From UBA3210 sp963610315 (lineage in GTDB: Bacteria > Bacillota_I > Bacilli_A > RFN20 > CAG-449), in NCBI GenBank assembly GCA_963610315.1, contig CAVDMV010000005.1:23964-87963 (forward strand): 64,000 nt of DNA, written 5' to 3'. Shown here piece after piece: positions 52,305 to 60,337 of the stretch (position 1 is its first letter; each line of letters opens with the position of its first letter). A program made the translations under genes and the position numbers. The notes under the pieces are model-generated. The model was not told the DNA's origin, searched no databases, and saw only the letters and a list, made by a program, of their open reading frames with translations.

Positions 52305-54866
52305 TTAGGCATTCTTAAAAGTGAATGCGTCATTTTCAAAGTCGATATAGACTTTTGATTTTTCTTTGATTGAACCTTTAATTATCTCTTTAGCTAAAGG
52401 AGTTTCAATCTCTCTTTGGATATAACGTTTTAATGGACGTGCGCCATATACTTTATCAAATCCTTGGGAGATAATTTCTTCTTCTGCTTTATCTGATAAA
52501 GAAATTGTAATAGATAATTTTTCAAGACGATGTTCAAGTTCATTAATAAATTTATTAACAATCTTCTTAACAACTGAATCATCAAGAGAATTAAAGTAAA
52601 CAATTTCATCAATTCTATTTAAGAATTCAGGTTTAAATCTTGTTTTTAATTCATTTTTAACTTCTTCTTGGTTTTGAGGTGTATTACCGTTTAGAAGATA
52701 TTCACTACCAATATTACTTGTCATGATGAGAATAGTATTTTTAAAATCAACAACTCGACCTTGTGAATCAGTTAATCGACCATCATCAAGAACTTGTAAT
52801 AAGATATTAAAGACATCTGGGTGAGCTTTTTCAATTTCATCAAGTAAGACGATAGAGTAAGGTTTTCTTCTTACTGCTTCAGTTAATTGGCCACCTTCTT
52901 CGTAGCCGACATATCCTGGAGGAGCACCTAATAATCTCGATACGGAGAATTTTTCCATGTATTCAGACATATCAATTCGAATTATTTGTGATTCTGAATC
53001 AAATAAGTTACTGGCAAGTGCTTTAGCGATTTCAGTTTTACCAACACCAGTAGGACCTAAGAAGAGGAAGGAACCAATTGGTTTTGATTCATCATTAATT
53101 CCAGCACGGTTTCTAATAATTGCATCAGTTACTTTTCTAATTGCTTCATCTTGACCGATGACTCTTTCTTTTAATTTTTCATCAAGAGTTAGAATCTTCG
53201 CGGATTCAGATTGTTTTAATTTAGTAACTGGAATATTAGTCCATTTAGAAATGACTTTAGCAATGTTATCTTCGTTAACTACTTCATCTAACATCTTTTC
53301 ATCATTACTATCGTTATTTTGTGCTTCTTTAATTTGTTTTTCTAAAGAAGGAATGACGCTGTACTGGATTTTACTAGCTTCTTCGTAATTAGCGTTTTGC
53401 ATCGCTTTTTCTAAGTCAAGTTTTGCTTGTTCTAGTCTAGCTTTAGTATCTTTAGAAGAAGATAATTTTTGTTTTTCAAGTTGCCATTTTGCGTTAAATT
53501 TCGCTTGTTCTTCTTTTAAGTTTGCAATTTCTTTATCCATTTCTTCTAGACGTTTTTTAGCTTCGTCAGAATCTTCTTTTTGAATAGAGACTCTTTCAAT
53601 TTCTAGTTGCATTAATTTACGATTAATTTCATCTAGTTCAGTAGGTAAAGAGTCAATTTGCATTCTTACTTCAGAACACGCTTCATCAATTAAGTCAATC
53701 GCTTTATCTGGAAGGAAACGATCGGAAATATATCGATTAGATAAAGTAGCTGCGGCGACTAAGGCAGAGTCAAGAATTTGAACGCCGTGATAAGATTCGT
53801 ATCTTTCTTTTAAACCTCTTAAAATAGAGATAGTATCTTCAACAGTTGGTTCATCAACTAAGACCTTTTGCATTCTTCTTTCAAATGCTGCATCTTTTTC
53901 AATATATTTACGATATTCATCTAGTGTAGTTGCACCGATACAATGAAGTTCGCCTCGAGCAAGCATTGGTTTAAGTAAGTTAGCTGCATCCATCGCTCCA
54001 TCAGTTTTACCTGCACCAATTAAAGTATGAATTTCATCGATGAAGAGAATAATTTTACCTTCTGACTTAGTGATTTCGTTTAAGACTGCTTTTAAACGAT
54101 CTTCGAATTCGCCACGATATTTAGCGCCAGCGATTAATGCACCTAAGTCTAGTTCAAAGATAGTTTTATCTTTTAAGGTAAATGGTACATCACCTTTAAA
54201 GATTCTCCAAGCTAGTCCTTCAACAACCGCGGTTTTACCTACACCTGGTTCACCAATTAAAACAGGGTTATTCTTTGTTTTACGGCAGAGAATTTGCATA
54301 ACTCTTCTAATTTGTTCATCTCGACCAATAATAGGATCAATTTTACCTTTTGCGACTTCATCAGTTAAATTACGACCATATTTTTTTAATACTTCGTATT
54401 TTTCTTCTGGATTTTGATCTTCGACTTTAGAGTTACCTCTTAATTCTTTAATCGCGGTTTCTACCTTCTTTTTATTGAAGTTAGGAATTTGTAATAGTTT
54501 ATTAACAATGGAATGTTTTGAATCAAAAATAGCTAAAATTAAATGTTCAACTGAGATGAATTTATCTCCATATGCTTTACGATAATTGTCAGCATTATGT
54601 AACATGTTATTAAAATCAGTTGAAATATAAATGTTATCGACATTTTGTGACTTTGCTTTAGATTTAATAAATCCTTCGACTGTATCTTTAAATAAATCGA
54701 CAGGAGCTTGAATCTTGCCTAAAATATTTTTAAGCATTGAATCTGTATCATCAAGCATTGCCTTAATAACGTGAGGTACATCTATTTCGCAAGAAAAATT
54801 ATCTTTAGCGATTTCACTTGAACTATTTATGATCTTAACGACTTTTTCTGTGTAATTGTTTTCCAT
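52305..54866 (-). CDS. clpB: ATP-dependent disaggregase ClpB
   Basis: Hsp100 chaperone of 853 residues that rescues aggregated proteins with DnaK. An N-terminal Clp repeat domain (about 1-145), NBD1 with GEPGVGKTAVVEGLA and IDEIHTLIGAG, a coiled-coil middle domain of about 400-525 (typical of ClpB, absent from ClpC), and NBD2 with FLGPTGVGKTEIAKALA and LLDEIEKAHPDVF. The pore-loop tyrosines appear as GAKYRGEFE and GYVGYEEGG. The ATG has AGGAGG upstream. Two CIRCE elements lie in the promoter region, so HrcA control of heat induction is expected. Confidence 0.97.
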   Translation of the reverse strand: MENNYTEKVVKIINSSSEIAKDNFSCEIDVPHVIKAMLDDTDSMLKNILGKIQAPVDLFKDTVEGFIKSKAKSQNVDNIYISTDFNNMLHNADNYRKAYGDKFISVEHLILAIFDSKHSIVNKLLQIPNFNKKKVETAIKELRGNSKVEDQNPEEKYEVLKKYGRNLTDEVAKGKIDPIIGRDEQIRRVMQILCRKTKNNPVLIGEPGVGKTAVVEGLAWRIFKGDVPFTLKDKTIFELDLGALIAGAKYRGEFEDRLKAVLNEITKSEGKIILFIDEIHTLIGAGKTDGAMDAANLLKPMLARGELHCIGATTLDEYRKYIEKDAAFERRMQKVLVDEPTVEDTISILRGLKERYESYHGVQILDSALVAAATLSNRYISDRFLPDKAIDLIDEACSEVRMQIDSLPTELDEINRKLMQLEIERVSIQKEDSDEAKKRLEEMDKEIANLKEEQAKFNAKWQLEKQKLSSSKDTKARLEQAKLDLEKAMQNANYEEASKIQYSVIPSLEKQIKEAQNNDSNDEKMLDEVVNEDNIAKVISKWTNIPVTKLKQSESAKILTLDEKLKERVIGQDEAIRKVTDAIIRNRAGINDESKPIGSFLFLGPTGVGKTEIAKALASNLFDSESQIIRIDMSEYMEKFSVSRLLGAPPGYVGYEEGGQLTEAVRRKPYSIVLLDEIEKAHPDVFNILLQVLDDGRLTDSQGRVVDFKNTILIMTSNIGSEYLLNGNTPQNQEEVKNELKTRFKPEFLNRIDEIVYFNSLDDSVVKKIVNKFINELEHRLEKLSITISLSDKAEEEIISQGFDKVYGARPLKRYIQREIETPLAKEIIKGSIKEKSKVYIDFENDAFTFKNA

Positions 54867-54881
54867 AAATTTTACCTCCTT

Positions 54882-54908
54882 TTAGCACTCGTACCTTTCG
54901 AATGCTAA
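54882..54908. promoter_or_regulatory. CIRCE element 1 before clpB
   Basis: TTAGCACTC, nine bases, GAATGCTAA: one mismatch from the HrcA consensus TTAGCACTC-N9-GAGTGCTAA. It lies in the leader between the -10 (TATAAT, minus strand 54908-54913) and the ribosome-binding site. Confidence 0.9.
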
Positions 54909-54927
54909 TTATAGTTTAACACTAATT

Positions 54928-54954
54928 TTAGCAATGTCAATAAAAGAGTGCTAA
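54928..54954. promoter_or_regulatory. CIRCE element 2 before clpB
   Basis: TTAGCAATG, nine bases, GAGTGCTAA: right arm perfect, left arm 7 of 9. It covers the possible -35 TTGACA (minus strand 54935-54940), so HrcA could block both promoter edges. Confidence 0.75.
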
Positions 54955-54991
54955 AAAATTAAAAATAATTTAAAATTTATTTTTTGTAAAC

Positions 54992-55032
54992 AAAAAGCTA
55001 ATGAAGAAGGTAAGCAACTTGTCTTCATTAGC
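54992..55032 (-). terminator. Intrinsic terminator of the small membrane-protein gene
   Basis: Minus strand 11-bp stem (GCTAATGAAGA/TCTTCATTAGC) with a 14-base loop and five T. Confidence 0.85.
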
Positions 55033-55055
55033 CTTAATCAATTTATTTTTATAAA

Positions 55056-55241
55056 TTATTTTTTCTTATTTTCAACTATCGAGAATGTTATCGCTAAAAC
55101 AAGAGAGATAGAGAATAGTATAATACTAAAAGTGATATTTAATGTTCCATTTGTCGTATTTATACTTTGTGCGACAAAACTTAATCCTAAAAGGATAATT
55201 GAAGTCGCAGAGATAAAAGCAAATATATTTGATAATTTCAT
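55056..55241 (-). CDS. Small two-helix membrane protein
   Basis: Not recognised; 61 residues with two membrane helices (FAFISATSIILLGLSFVA and NITFSIILFSISLVLAITF) and a lysine tail. AGGAGATTAATTATT precedes the ATG, and a strong terminator follows, so it looks like a real gene. It comes 13 bases after the disrupted gene at 55255-56114 and is probably cotranscribed with it. Size and context would fit a holin-like or immunity-type protein, but nothing proves this. Confidence 0.65.
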   Translation of the reverse strand: MKLSNIFAFISATSIILLGLSFVAQSINTTNGTLNITFSIILFSISLVLAITFSIVENKKK

Positions 55242-55254
55242 AATAATTAATCTC

Positions 55255-56114
55255 CTAAATAAAATTATATATTTTTACATTAGATGTGTATGTATAACCA
55301 TCATTCCAACACCACAAGAATTGATAGGCACTAATAAATTCTACGCTGTAATTTAATATAAATGCATCTTTGTTTGCGTTTATATATGAGTAATTATCCA
55401 TTTCAAATAGATAATATGTTTCTAAAGTATATGTTATTCTTCCGGCAATTTCTTTATTTTGTATTTCAAAATACCATTGCGCTTCTAATACATTTTCCGA
55501 ATTTGTTTGTGTTGACAACCATGGATCATCAGTAGTTGAAGATTGAGATTTGTTGTAACTAAATGTTAATGCAGTACTATTTGAACTAGTTTTATTTAGT
55601 GAAATTGATCCGCCTTCACCTAATTTTAATCCTTTATCTAATCCATTATTTGTCGTTAATGTTAATCCATAACTTGATGTTATAGTCGTTTCAACATTAC
55701 TGCTTAAAGGCCACATAGCTTTAGGGGCTATTTTAGAACCATAAGCAGATTTATCTTCATCTGAATATCTTTCTAGTGTTAGATGAACATATCCTTTACT
55801 TAAACTTCTTGATTCGTCATATTTTGTATTTGTATTTTTGTAAGCGATATATCCTGGAGTCCAGTCGGTTACAACATGTATTAAATATAGATTAGATTTA
55901 GGAGTATATGATAATTTATAAACCTCCATATTGTAATAAACATATCCGTCTTTACAATCTAATACTAATGCTTTACTTGGAAATCCTCCTAATAATGAAA
56001 AGGTATTATTACTTGAAGAATTATCAATTGTATTTATAGAATTAATTTATAGTCGACGTAGCAAAAACTATAATTAAACAGCATAGATAAAGTTATTATT
56101 GATTCTTCTAACAA
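55255..56114 (-). pseudogene. Frameshifted beta-rich secreted-type protein
   Basis: No family recognised. A frame starting at TTG 56114 with a good GAGGTGA site encodes a short hydrophobic start (LLEESIITLSMLFNYSFCYVDY) and then stops. A different frame, open from 56046 and with no start codon before ATG 55929, encodes about 264 residues in all: SINTIDNSSSNNTFSLLGGFPSKAL, then the 224 residues from 55929. The protein is rich in Ser, Thr, Tyr and beta pattern (SYGLTLTTNNGLDKGLKLGEGG, AQWYFEIQNKE, ITYTLETYYLFEMDNYSYI). Joining the frames near 56045-56060 would give a signal-like start plus body. This looks like a frameshift in a secreted-protein gene; alternatively a 224-residue protein is made from 55929 without a good ribosome-binding site. 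Confidence 0.6.
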
Positions 56115-56198
56115 ACTATCACCTCTAAAACAAAATATCAAATCCACGCCTTCGAATCAATATAATTAAATTGTAATTCGGCAATAAAATTGATAATT

Positions 56199-56220
56199 AA
56201 AAAGGCGACCTAAGTCGCCG
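56199..56220 (-). terminator. Intrinsic terminator of queT
   Basis: Minus strand GGCGAC/GTCGCC with a 4-base loop, then five T. Confidence 0.88.
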
Positions 56221-56229
56221 AAAAAATTA

Positions 56230-56796
56230 TTAATCAGTTACTGTTGGAGAAGAGACATCGTCGTCATCTTCTACATCTTGATTAACACCTAATAATTTAG
56301 GTAACCAAGATTTAGTCGCGTAATATAGAGGAATACCAACTCCATAAACTGCTGTTGCTTCTCCTCCTGCAACAATACCAAATTCTAACCAGTACATTGA
56401 CCAATTTAATTCATCTGGTAAGGAAACAATTAATACAATAGGTACTAAGATTGCGTTAAGTAAGACTAGTCCAATACCAAATAATGGTAATTTAAAATAA
56501 TCTTTCTTAAATAATTTACCTATTAATAAAATAAATGATCCTCCTAGGAAAGTTGCAACTGTTCCAATCGCGGCATCTACTATACCAAAGCCAAATGCTA
56601 AGTTATAGATGAAGCAACCTAATGTTGTTCCTAAGATTACTTCTGGGCAGAAGAACGCTAAAACTGCGAAACCTTCTGCAAGTCTGACGTTAGCCATATA
56701 ACCACTTGCTAAATTACCTTCTACTAAGCATAATACAAAGTAGAGTGCAGCAATTGAGGCGGCTAAGGTCATTTTTTTAACTATTGTTCTTTTCAT
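56230..56796 (-). CDS. queT: Queuosine-precursor ECF transporter S component
   Basis: Membrane substrate-binding subunit of an energy-coupling-factor transporter, 188 residues. QueT-type sequence: ASIAALYFVLCLVEG, YMANVRLAEGFAVLAFFCPEVILGTTLGCFIYNLAFGFGIVDAAIGT (in pieces), with five to six membrane helices and an acidic tail. It would import preQ1 or a related base using a shared EcfAA'T module encoded elsewhere. The leader carries a preQ1-I-like aptamer and a hairpin that hides the ribosome-binding site, which supports the substrate call. Confidence 0.9.
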   Translation of the reverse strand: MKRTIVKKMTLAASIAALYFVLCLVEGNLASGYMANVRLAEGFAVLAFFCPEVILGTTLGCFIYNLAFGFGIVDAAIGTVATFLGGSFILLIGKLFKKDYFKLPLFGIGLVLLNAILVPIVLIVSLPDELNWSMYWLEFGIVAGGEATAVYGVGIPLYYATKSWLPKLLGVNQDVEDDDDVSSPTVTD

Positions 56797-56804
56797 AAAA
56801 AAAT

Positions 56805-56836
56805 CTCCTATGCACCAAAATTACAAAACACAGGAG
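56805..56836 (-). promoter_or_regulatory. Hairpin hiding the queT ribosome-binding site
   Basis: Minus strand CTCCTGTG pairs with CATAGGAG (8 bp, one G-T); the right arm contains the Shine-Dalgarno AGGAG. It is the likely expression platform of the upstream aptamer, acting on translation. Confidence 0.7.
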
Positions 56837-56854
56837 AATAAATATCTATTTAGT

Positions 56855-56894
56855 CCGAGTTTTGTTTAAAGGAAGGATGGTTCATGAACTCCCT
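56855..56894 (-). promoter_or_regulatory. Probable preQ1-I riboswitch aptamer
   Basis: Minus strand: P1 GGGAG pairs with CTTCC, the loop holds TTC and ACCATC, and an A-rich tail AAACAAAACTCGG follows. This is the order of the preQ1-I class and is especially close to the aptamer of Thermoanaerobacter (tail AACAAAACAAGG). Position before queT strengthens the call. Confidence 0.6.
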
Positions 56895-56912
56895 GGTCAA
56901 AAGACCTATATA

Positions 56913-56941
56913 AATATAATAATACGGGAAGAATATTGCAA
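56913..56941 (-). promoter_or_regulatory. Promoter of queT
   Basis: Minus strand TTGCAA (56936-56941), 17-base spacer, TATATT (56913-56918). Transcription would begin with the small hairpin GGTC-TTTT-GACC (56895-56906), right before the aptamer. Confidence 0.75.
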
Positions 56942-56957
56942 CTTAATTTTTTATTTA

Positions 56958-56986
56958 TTGTAATTATTTATGTTTTTTTATAAAAT
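56958..56986 (+). promoter_or_regulatory. Promoter of tRNA-Thr(CGT)
   Basis: TTGTAA (56958-56963), 17-base spacer, TAAAAT (56981-56986), 9 bases before the tRNA. Confidence 0.65.
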
Positions 56987-56995
56987 AAATGTGCT

Positions 56996-57071
56996 GCCGA
57001 AATAGCTTAGTTGGTAGAGCAACGCACTCGTAACGCGTAGGTCGTAAGTTCAAGTCTTATTTTCGGCACCA
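56996..57071 (+). tRNA. tRNA-Thr (anticodon CGT)
   Basis: Acceptor GCCGAAA/TTTCGGC, D-arm GCTT-AGTTGGTA-GAGC, anticodon stem ACGCA/CGCGT with loop CTCGTAA (anticodon CGT at 57029-57031), T-arm GTAAG-TTCAAGT-CTTAT, discriminator A and encoded CCA. The last anticodon-stem pair is A-C. It reads ACG only, a rare codon in this AT-rich genome. Confidence 0.93.
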
Positions 57072-57125
57072 TAAATATATAATCGGTATTGGTAACTTGT
57101 GCAAGTTAACTAGTATTAAAAACAA

Positions 57126-57167
57126 AACGTAGTCGCAAATCTTATTGAGCATGGCTACGTTTTTTTG
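57126..57167 (+). terminator. Intrinsic terminator of tRNA-Thr(CGT)
   Basis: Nine-bp stem AACGTAGTC/GGCTACGTT with an 18-base loop, then six T. It lies 55 bases after the tRNA; a palindrome TAACTTG-TG-CAAGTTA (57093-57108) without T-run lies between. Confidence 0.8.
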
Positions 57168-57171
57168 AATA

Positions 57172-57199
57172 TTGAATAATAAATATATAATGTTATAAT
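57172..57199 (+). promoter_or_regulatory. Promoter of the disrupted lipoprotein gene
   Basis: TTGAAT (57172-57177), 16-base spacer, TATAAT (57194-57199). Confidence 0.65.
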
Positions 57200-57223
57200 T
57201 TAGATGAGAAGAGGTTATTTATT

Positions 57224-57943
57224 ATGAATGTAAATTTTTAAAAAATTGGGATTTTATTTTTATTATCTAGTTTATTTTTATGTTCTTGTTCTTCATCACA
57301 AAGTAAATTAAAAGAAAGATTTGATTTAGAAAAATATAGCGAAATTAAAAATATAGATGTTAACAATTTCTATTCTAATGATAAATATAAAATGTTCTAT
57401 GATTATTATGTTTATCTTGATAAAGAAGCTTATTTTCCTCTTCAAACTATTCCTACATTAGATAGTGACTATTTAACATACGATGAATATGCTTGTTCAA
57501 CTAGTTTATATTTTAGAGACATAGCTCCAACATATATGAAGGAACATGGTTATAATTTCTATCCTTCTTGGTCATTTGATTTAGTAAGAATTGTATTTTA
57601 TCCTACCATTAGTGAAAATGGCTGTATTATTAAATTTAAAGATGCAAAAGTTTCTTCTATTATTTCTCTTCAAAATATTGTTTCTGTTATTGAAAATAAT
57701 GGGGTATTTGGCTCTCAAATGAATATTTTAGATCAAGAATATTTATATGCAGTATTATCTGTTTTATATAATTGTAATGATTTACCATATGATATTTATG
57801 TAGTTGATGGTCCTCGTCAAGAAGGATTATATGCTGATGTATATTTTATCCCTCAAAATAATAAATTTTCAAAAGATATCGTTGATGAATTCTTAAAAAT
57901 AGATACTTGTTTCTACTTTGATAAAACTAGTTTAAAGAATTAA
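57224..57943 (+). pseudogene. Lipoprotein gene with an early in-frame TAA
   Basis: From ATG 57224 (AGAGG upstream, promoter present) one frame reads MNVNF, stop TAA at 57239-57241, then KIGILFLLSSLFLCSCSSSQSK and 212 further residues to the TAG/TAA region at 57943. Changing TAA to AAA would restore a perfect lipoprotein signal with lipobox LCSC. The body, of unknown family, contains YYVYLDKEAYFPLQTIPT and DVYFIPQNNKF. No ATG or good start lies between the stop and 57392. It is therefore probably a recently inactivated gene; a leaky or recoded product cannot be excluded. Confidence 0.7.
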
Positions 57944-58054
57944 AATAAATAATTTACTCCTATTTATATAATTAAACATAATATTAACCATTTATCACTT
58001 ACTTATTTATTGAATATATAGATTGTGATATTATTTTAATCGTGGTGGACATTT

Positions 58055-58693
58055 ATGTTGAAAGAATTTTTAATAGGTGTGACGTTATTTTCCAATGTTA
58101 ACTTAACAAATAATGTAAATCCATCATGGATAGTTCATGGACCTCTTTTATGTGATGCAAGTGAAACATATCAATTTTTGTCTAATAATGAAATAAAAAA
58201 AGCATATAATGATAATTCATATTATGAAGGATATATTAATGAAGAAAGATTTGGCGTATATGCAACCGATAGTACAGGTAGTCAAGTTAAAATATCACCT
58301 TTAACATCATGGTCTGATTCATCGAATTTAGGTGCGAACGGAAAAACTCAAGTTAGAATTCATCAATATTCGGACTTACCTAGCGAAGTTTCTTTTAATG
58401 ATGATTCTAGAAAGCTTAATGAATTAGATTCATCTTTAAATACTGATTTTGATGTTAAAATTGGTCAAGGAAAAATTCTATATAGCTCCACAGGACTTAA
58501 TTCTAATTTTACTAAGTGGGATGGATATATGGATTTATACGACAATGTAGTTTTAAATTTCGAATCTAATAGATCTATTCAAATTGCGATTATTTATGAA
58601 TTAAAAGAAAATAGTGATGGTAAATGGTATTTATTTCATTCTGACCATTATTATCACGTTTTAGGCTTATATAGTTTTATCAGTGTGGAGTAA
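58055..58693 (+). CDS. Unknown protein with signal-like start, next to ABC genes
   Basis: Not recognised; 212 residues. It starts MLKEFLIGVTLFSNVNLTNNVNPSWIVHG, a weak signal-sequence type start similar in shape to the disrupted gene at 55255-56114 (MLEESIITLSMLF-like). The body is Ser/Asn/Tyr-rich and beta-patterned, with ASETYQFLSNNEIKKAY and KWYLFHSDHYYHVLGLYSF. GGTGG precedes the ATG. It ends 3 bases before an ABC ATPase, so the four genes 58055-61360 form one operon. It may be the exported product or a surface partner of the transporter (inference). Confidence 0.65.
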   Translation: MLKEFLIGVTLFSNVNLTNNVNPSWIVHGPLLCDASETYQFLSNNEIKKAYNDNSYYEGYINEERFGVYATDSTGSQVKISPLTSWSDSSNLGANGKTQVRIHQYSDLPSEVSFNDDSRKLNELDSSLNTDFDVKIGQGKILYSSTGLNSNFTKWDGYMDLYDNVVLNFESNRSIQIAIIYELKENSDGKWYLFHSDHYYHVLGLYSFISVE

Positions 58694-58696
58694 TAT

Positions 58697-59368
58697 ATGA
58701 AGTTAGTTAATATTTCAAAAAAATTTAAAAATAACCTTGTTTTAGATGATATTTCTCTTGAAATTAAAGAAAAATCTATTTATGGATTACTTGGCCTCAA
58801 TGGGGCAGGTAAATCAACTTTATTAAAAATAATATCGAATATTATATCTAGTGATACCGGTGAAATAATATTTGAAAGTAATGAAAAAAGAATTGGTTTT
58901 ATGATTGAAGAGCCATCATTTTTTCCTGATATATCTGGTTATAATAATTTGAAGCTTTTATCTTATTTATATAATGATATTTCGGAAGCAAGGATAATTT
59001 CTGTCTTAACAACAGTTGGATTATATCGAAAAAAAGATGAATTATATAAAAATTATTCTTTAGGAATGAAGCAAAGATTATATTTTGCCTATGCTTTAAT
59101 GAATAATCCTAATATTTTAATTCTTGATGAGCCTTTTAATGGAATTGATCCTTTAACTTTAAATTTATTTAAAGATATTATTGTTAATTTTAAAGAATTA
59201 GGTGGAAGTGTTATTATTTCTAGCCATATTATTAGTGAAATTCAAGATATTTGTACAGATTGTATTATTTTAGATAATGGTAAAATAACGCTAGAAACAA
59301 AAGTAGATAAAGAAACTAACTTACAAGATTTATTTGTTAAAAATGTTAGTTCTAATGGGTTAATCTAA
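58697..59368 (+). CDS. ABC transporter ATPase, peptide export/immunity type
   Basis: Stand-alone ATP-binding subunit of 223 residues. Walker A GLNGAGKST, signature YSLGMKQR (as in BcrA and lantibiotic-immunity ATPases), Walker B ILILDEPFNGIDP, switch IISSHIISEIQ. It shares one base with the first permease gene. This class works with two small membrane proteins to export or expel peptides and other hydrophobic compounds. Confidence 0.88.
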   Translation: MKLVNISKKFKNNLVLDDISLEIKEKSIYGLLGLNGAGKSTLLKIISNIISSDTGEIIFESNEKRIGFMIEEPSFFPDISGYNNLKLLSYLYNDISEARIISVLTTVGLYRKKDELYKNYSLGMKQRLYFAYALMNNPNILILDEPFNGIDPLTLNLFKDIIVNFKELGGSVIISSHIISEIQDICTDCIILDNGKITLETKVDKETNLQDLFVKNVSSNGLI

Positions 59369-60336
59369 TGAAAAAGATATTTTGTTATACATTTGAAAAA
59401 CTAAAGTTAAATAAAAGAAATGTTATTTTAATCGGCGGCGTTTTTTTACTAGCCATTATTATTTATATTATTTTATTTTGCATTCAACCAAGCATTAATC
59501 TAGAAAAAGTGAGCTTTGATCGCGAAGCGTTATTATCTTATTACCGTGAACAAATTGTTATTTATCAAAATGGATTAAATGAAGAAGGATTAACTCCTGA
59601 TGAAATTAAATTTTTACAAACTAAAATTAATGAATATTCTTTATATATAAGGTCTAATACTTGTGAATTTGATTACATTTCCTTAACGAATATGACAACA
59701 AAATATGTTGGTCAAGAAGCGAGAGCTTTTAGTGTTCTTTACCTATATAGATTTAATTATTTAATGATAATGTTATCTATTTTACTAGGAGTTTCTTCTT
59801 CCTATGAAGTTATTAATTATAAAATGCTTTTAAGTGGAGATGTGACTGTCAAAGATATTTATCATGGTAAGAATATTATTAATATGGCTTTAATATGTTT
59901 ATTACCGATAATTAACTTTGTTGTTTTATTATTTATTAATATCAATTCTTTGAATACTTTATTTTTAATTCAAAATCATCAATATTTTAATTCAACTAAT
60001 TTATTTTCAATTATTTTGTCTTCTTGTGTCTCTAGCCTTATTTTATCCTTATTCGTTTATTTATTTTCATTAATTGTTGGATATTTCTTAAAAAATAAGA
60101 TGTTATCATTTATTGTTAGTTTTGCTTTAATTATTTTAACTATCTTCATTAATTTTTCGCTTTATTCTAATTTTAAAGATATTTTTCCTTTAGAATTTTT
60201 ACCTTTATTTAATTTGATGAATCTAGGATTTTATGGAAAGACTCTAAGTTTAATTATTAACTATATTATTTATATTTTTATTATTATAGGCCTTTATTTA
60301 TTTGGCTATCGAATTTTTAAAAAGGTGGTAAGATAA
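59368..60336 (+). CDS. ABC transporter permease 1
   Basis: Membrane protein of 322 residues with six predicted helices (first at about 19-38, the others from residue 125 on). An outward loop of about 80 residues lies between helices 1 and 2 (EKVSFDREALLSYYREQIVIYQNG). This is the ABC-2 layout. It follows its ATPase with one shared base and precedes permease 2 by one base. It is basic at both ends (KKIFCYTFEKLKLNKR, RIFKKVVR). Confidence 0.78.
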   Translation: MKKIFCYTFEKLKLNKRNVILIGGVFLLAIIIYIILFCIQPSINLEKVSFDREALLSYYREQIVIYQNGLNEEGLTPDEIKFLQTKINEYSLYIRSNTCEFDYISLTNMTTKYVGQEARAFSVLYLYRFNYLMIMLSILLGVSSSYEVINYKMLLSGDVTVKDIYHGKNIINMALICLLPIINFVVLLFININSLNTLFLIQNHQYFNSTNLFSIILSSCVSSLILSLFVYLFSLIVGYFLKNKMLSFIVSFALIILTIFINFSLYSNFKDIFPLEFLPLFNLMNLGFYGKTLSLIINYIIYIFIIIGLYLFGYRIFKKVVR

Positions 60337-60337
60337 G

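Noticed and set aside
52957..54417. Long open frames on the plus strand inside clpB (52957-53154, 53158-53388, 54040-54417)
   Set aside because: They are antisense shadows of clpB codons, with no ribosome-binding site and no protein-like motifs.
55255..55929. Pore-forming (leukocidin-like) toxin
   Set aside because: The beta-rich pattern is suggestive, but no diagnostic motif could be matched by eye, so no function is claimed.
57093..57108. Palindrome TAACTTG-TG-CAAGTTA as tRNA terminator
   Set aside because: No T-run follows it; the stem at 57126-57167 is the better terminator. It could still be an unlinked operator.
58055..58693. Lactococcin-972-type bacteriocin
   Set aside because: The ABC context fits, but the protein is too long and lacks the Gly/Trp pattern of that family.
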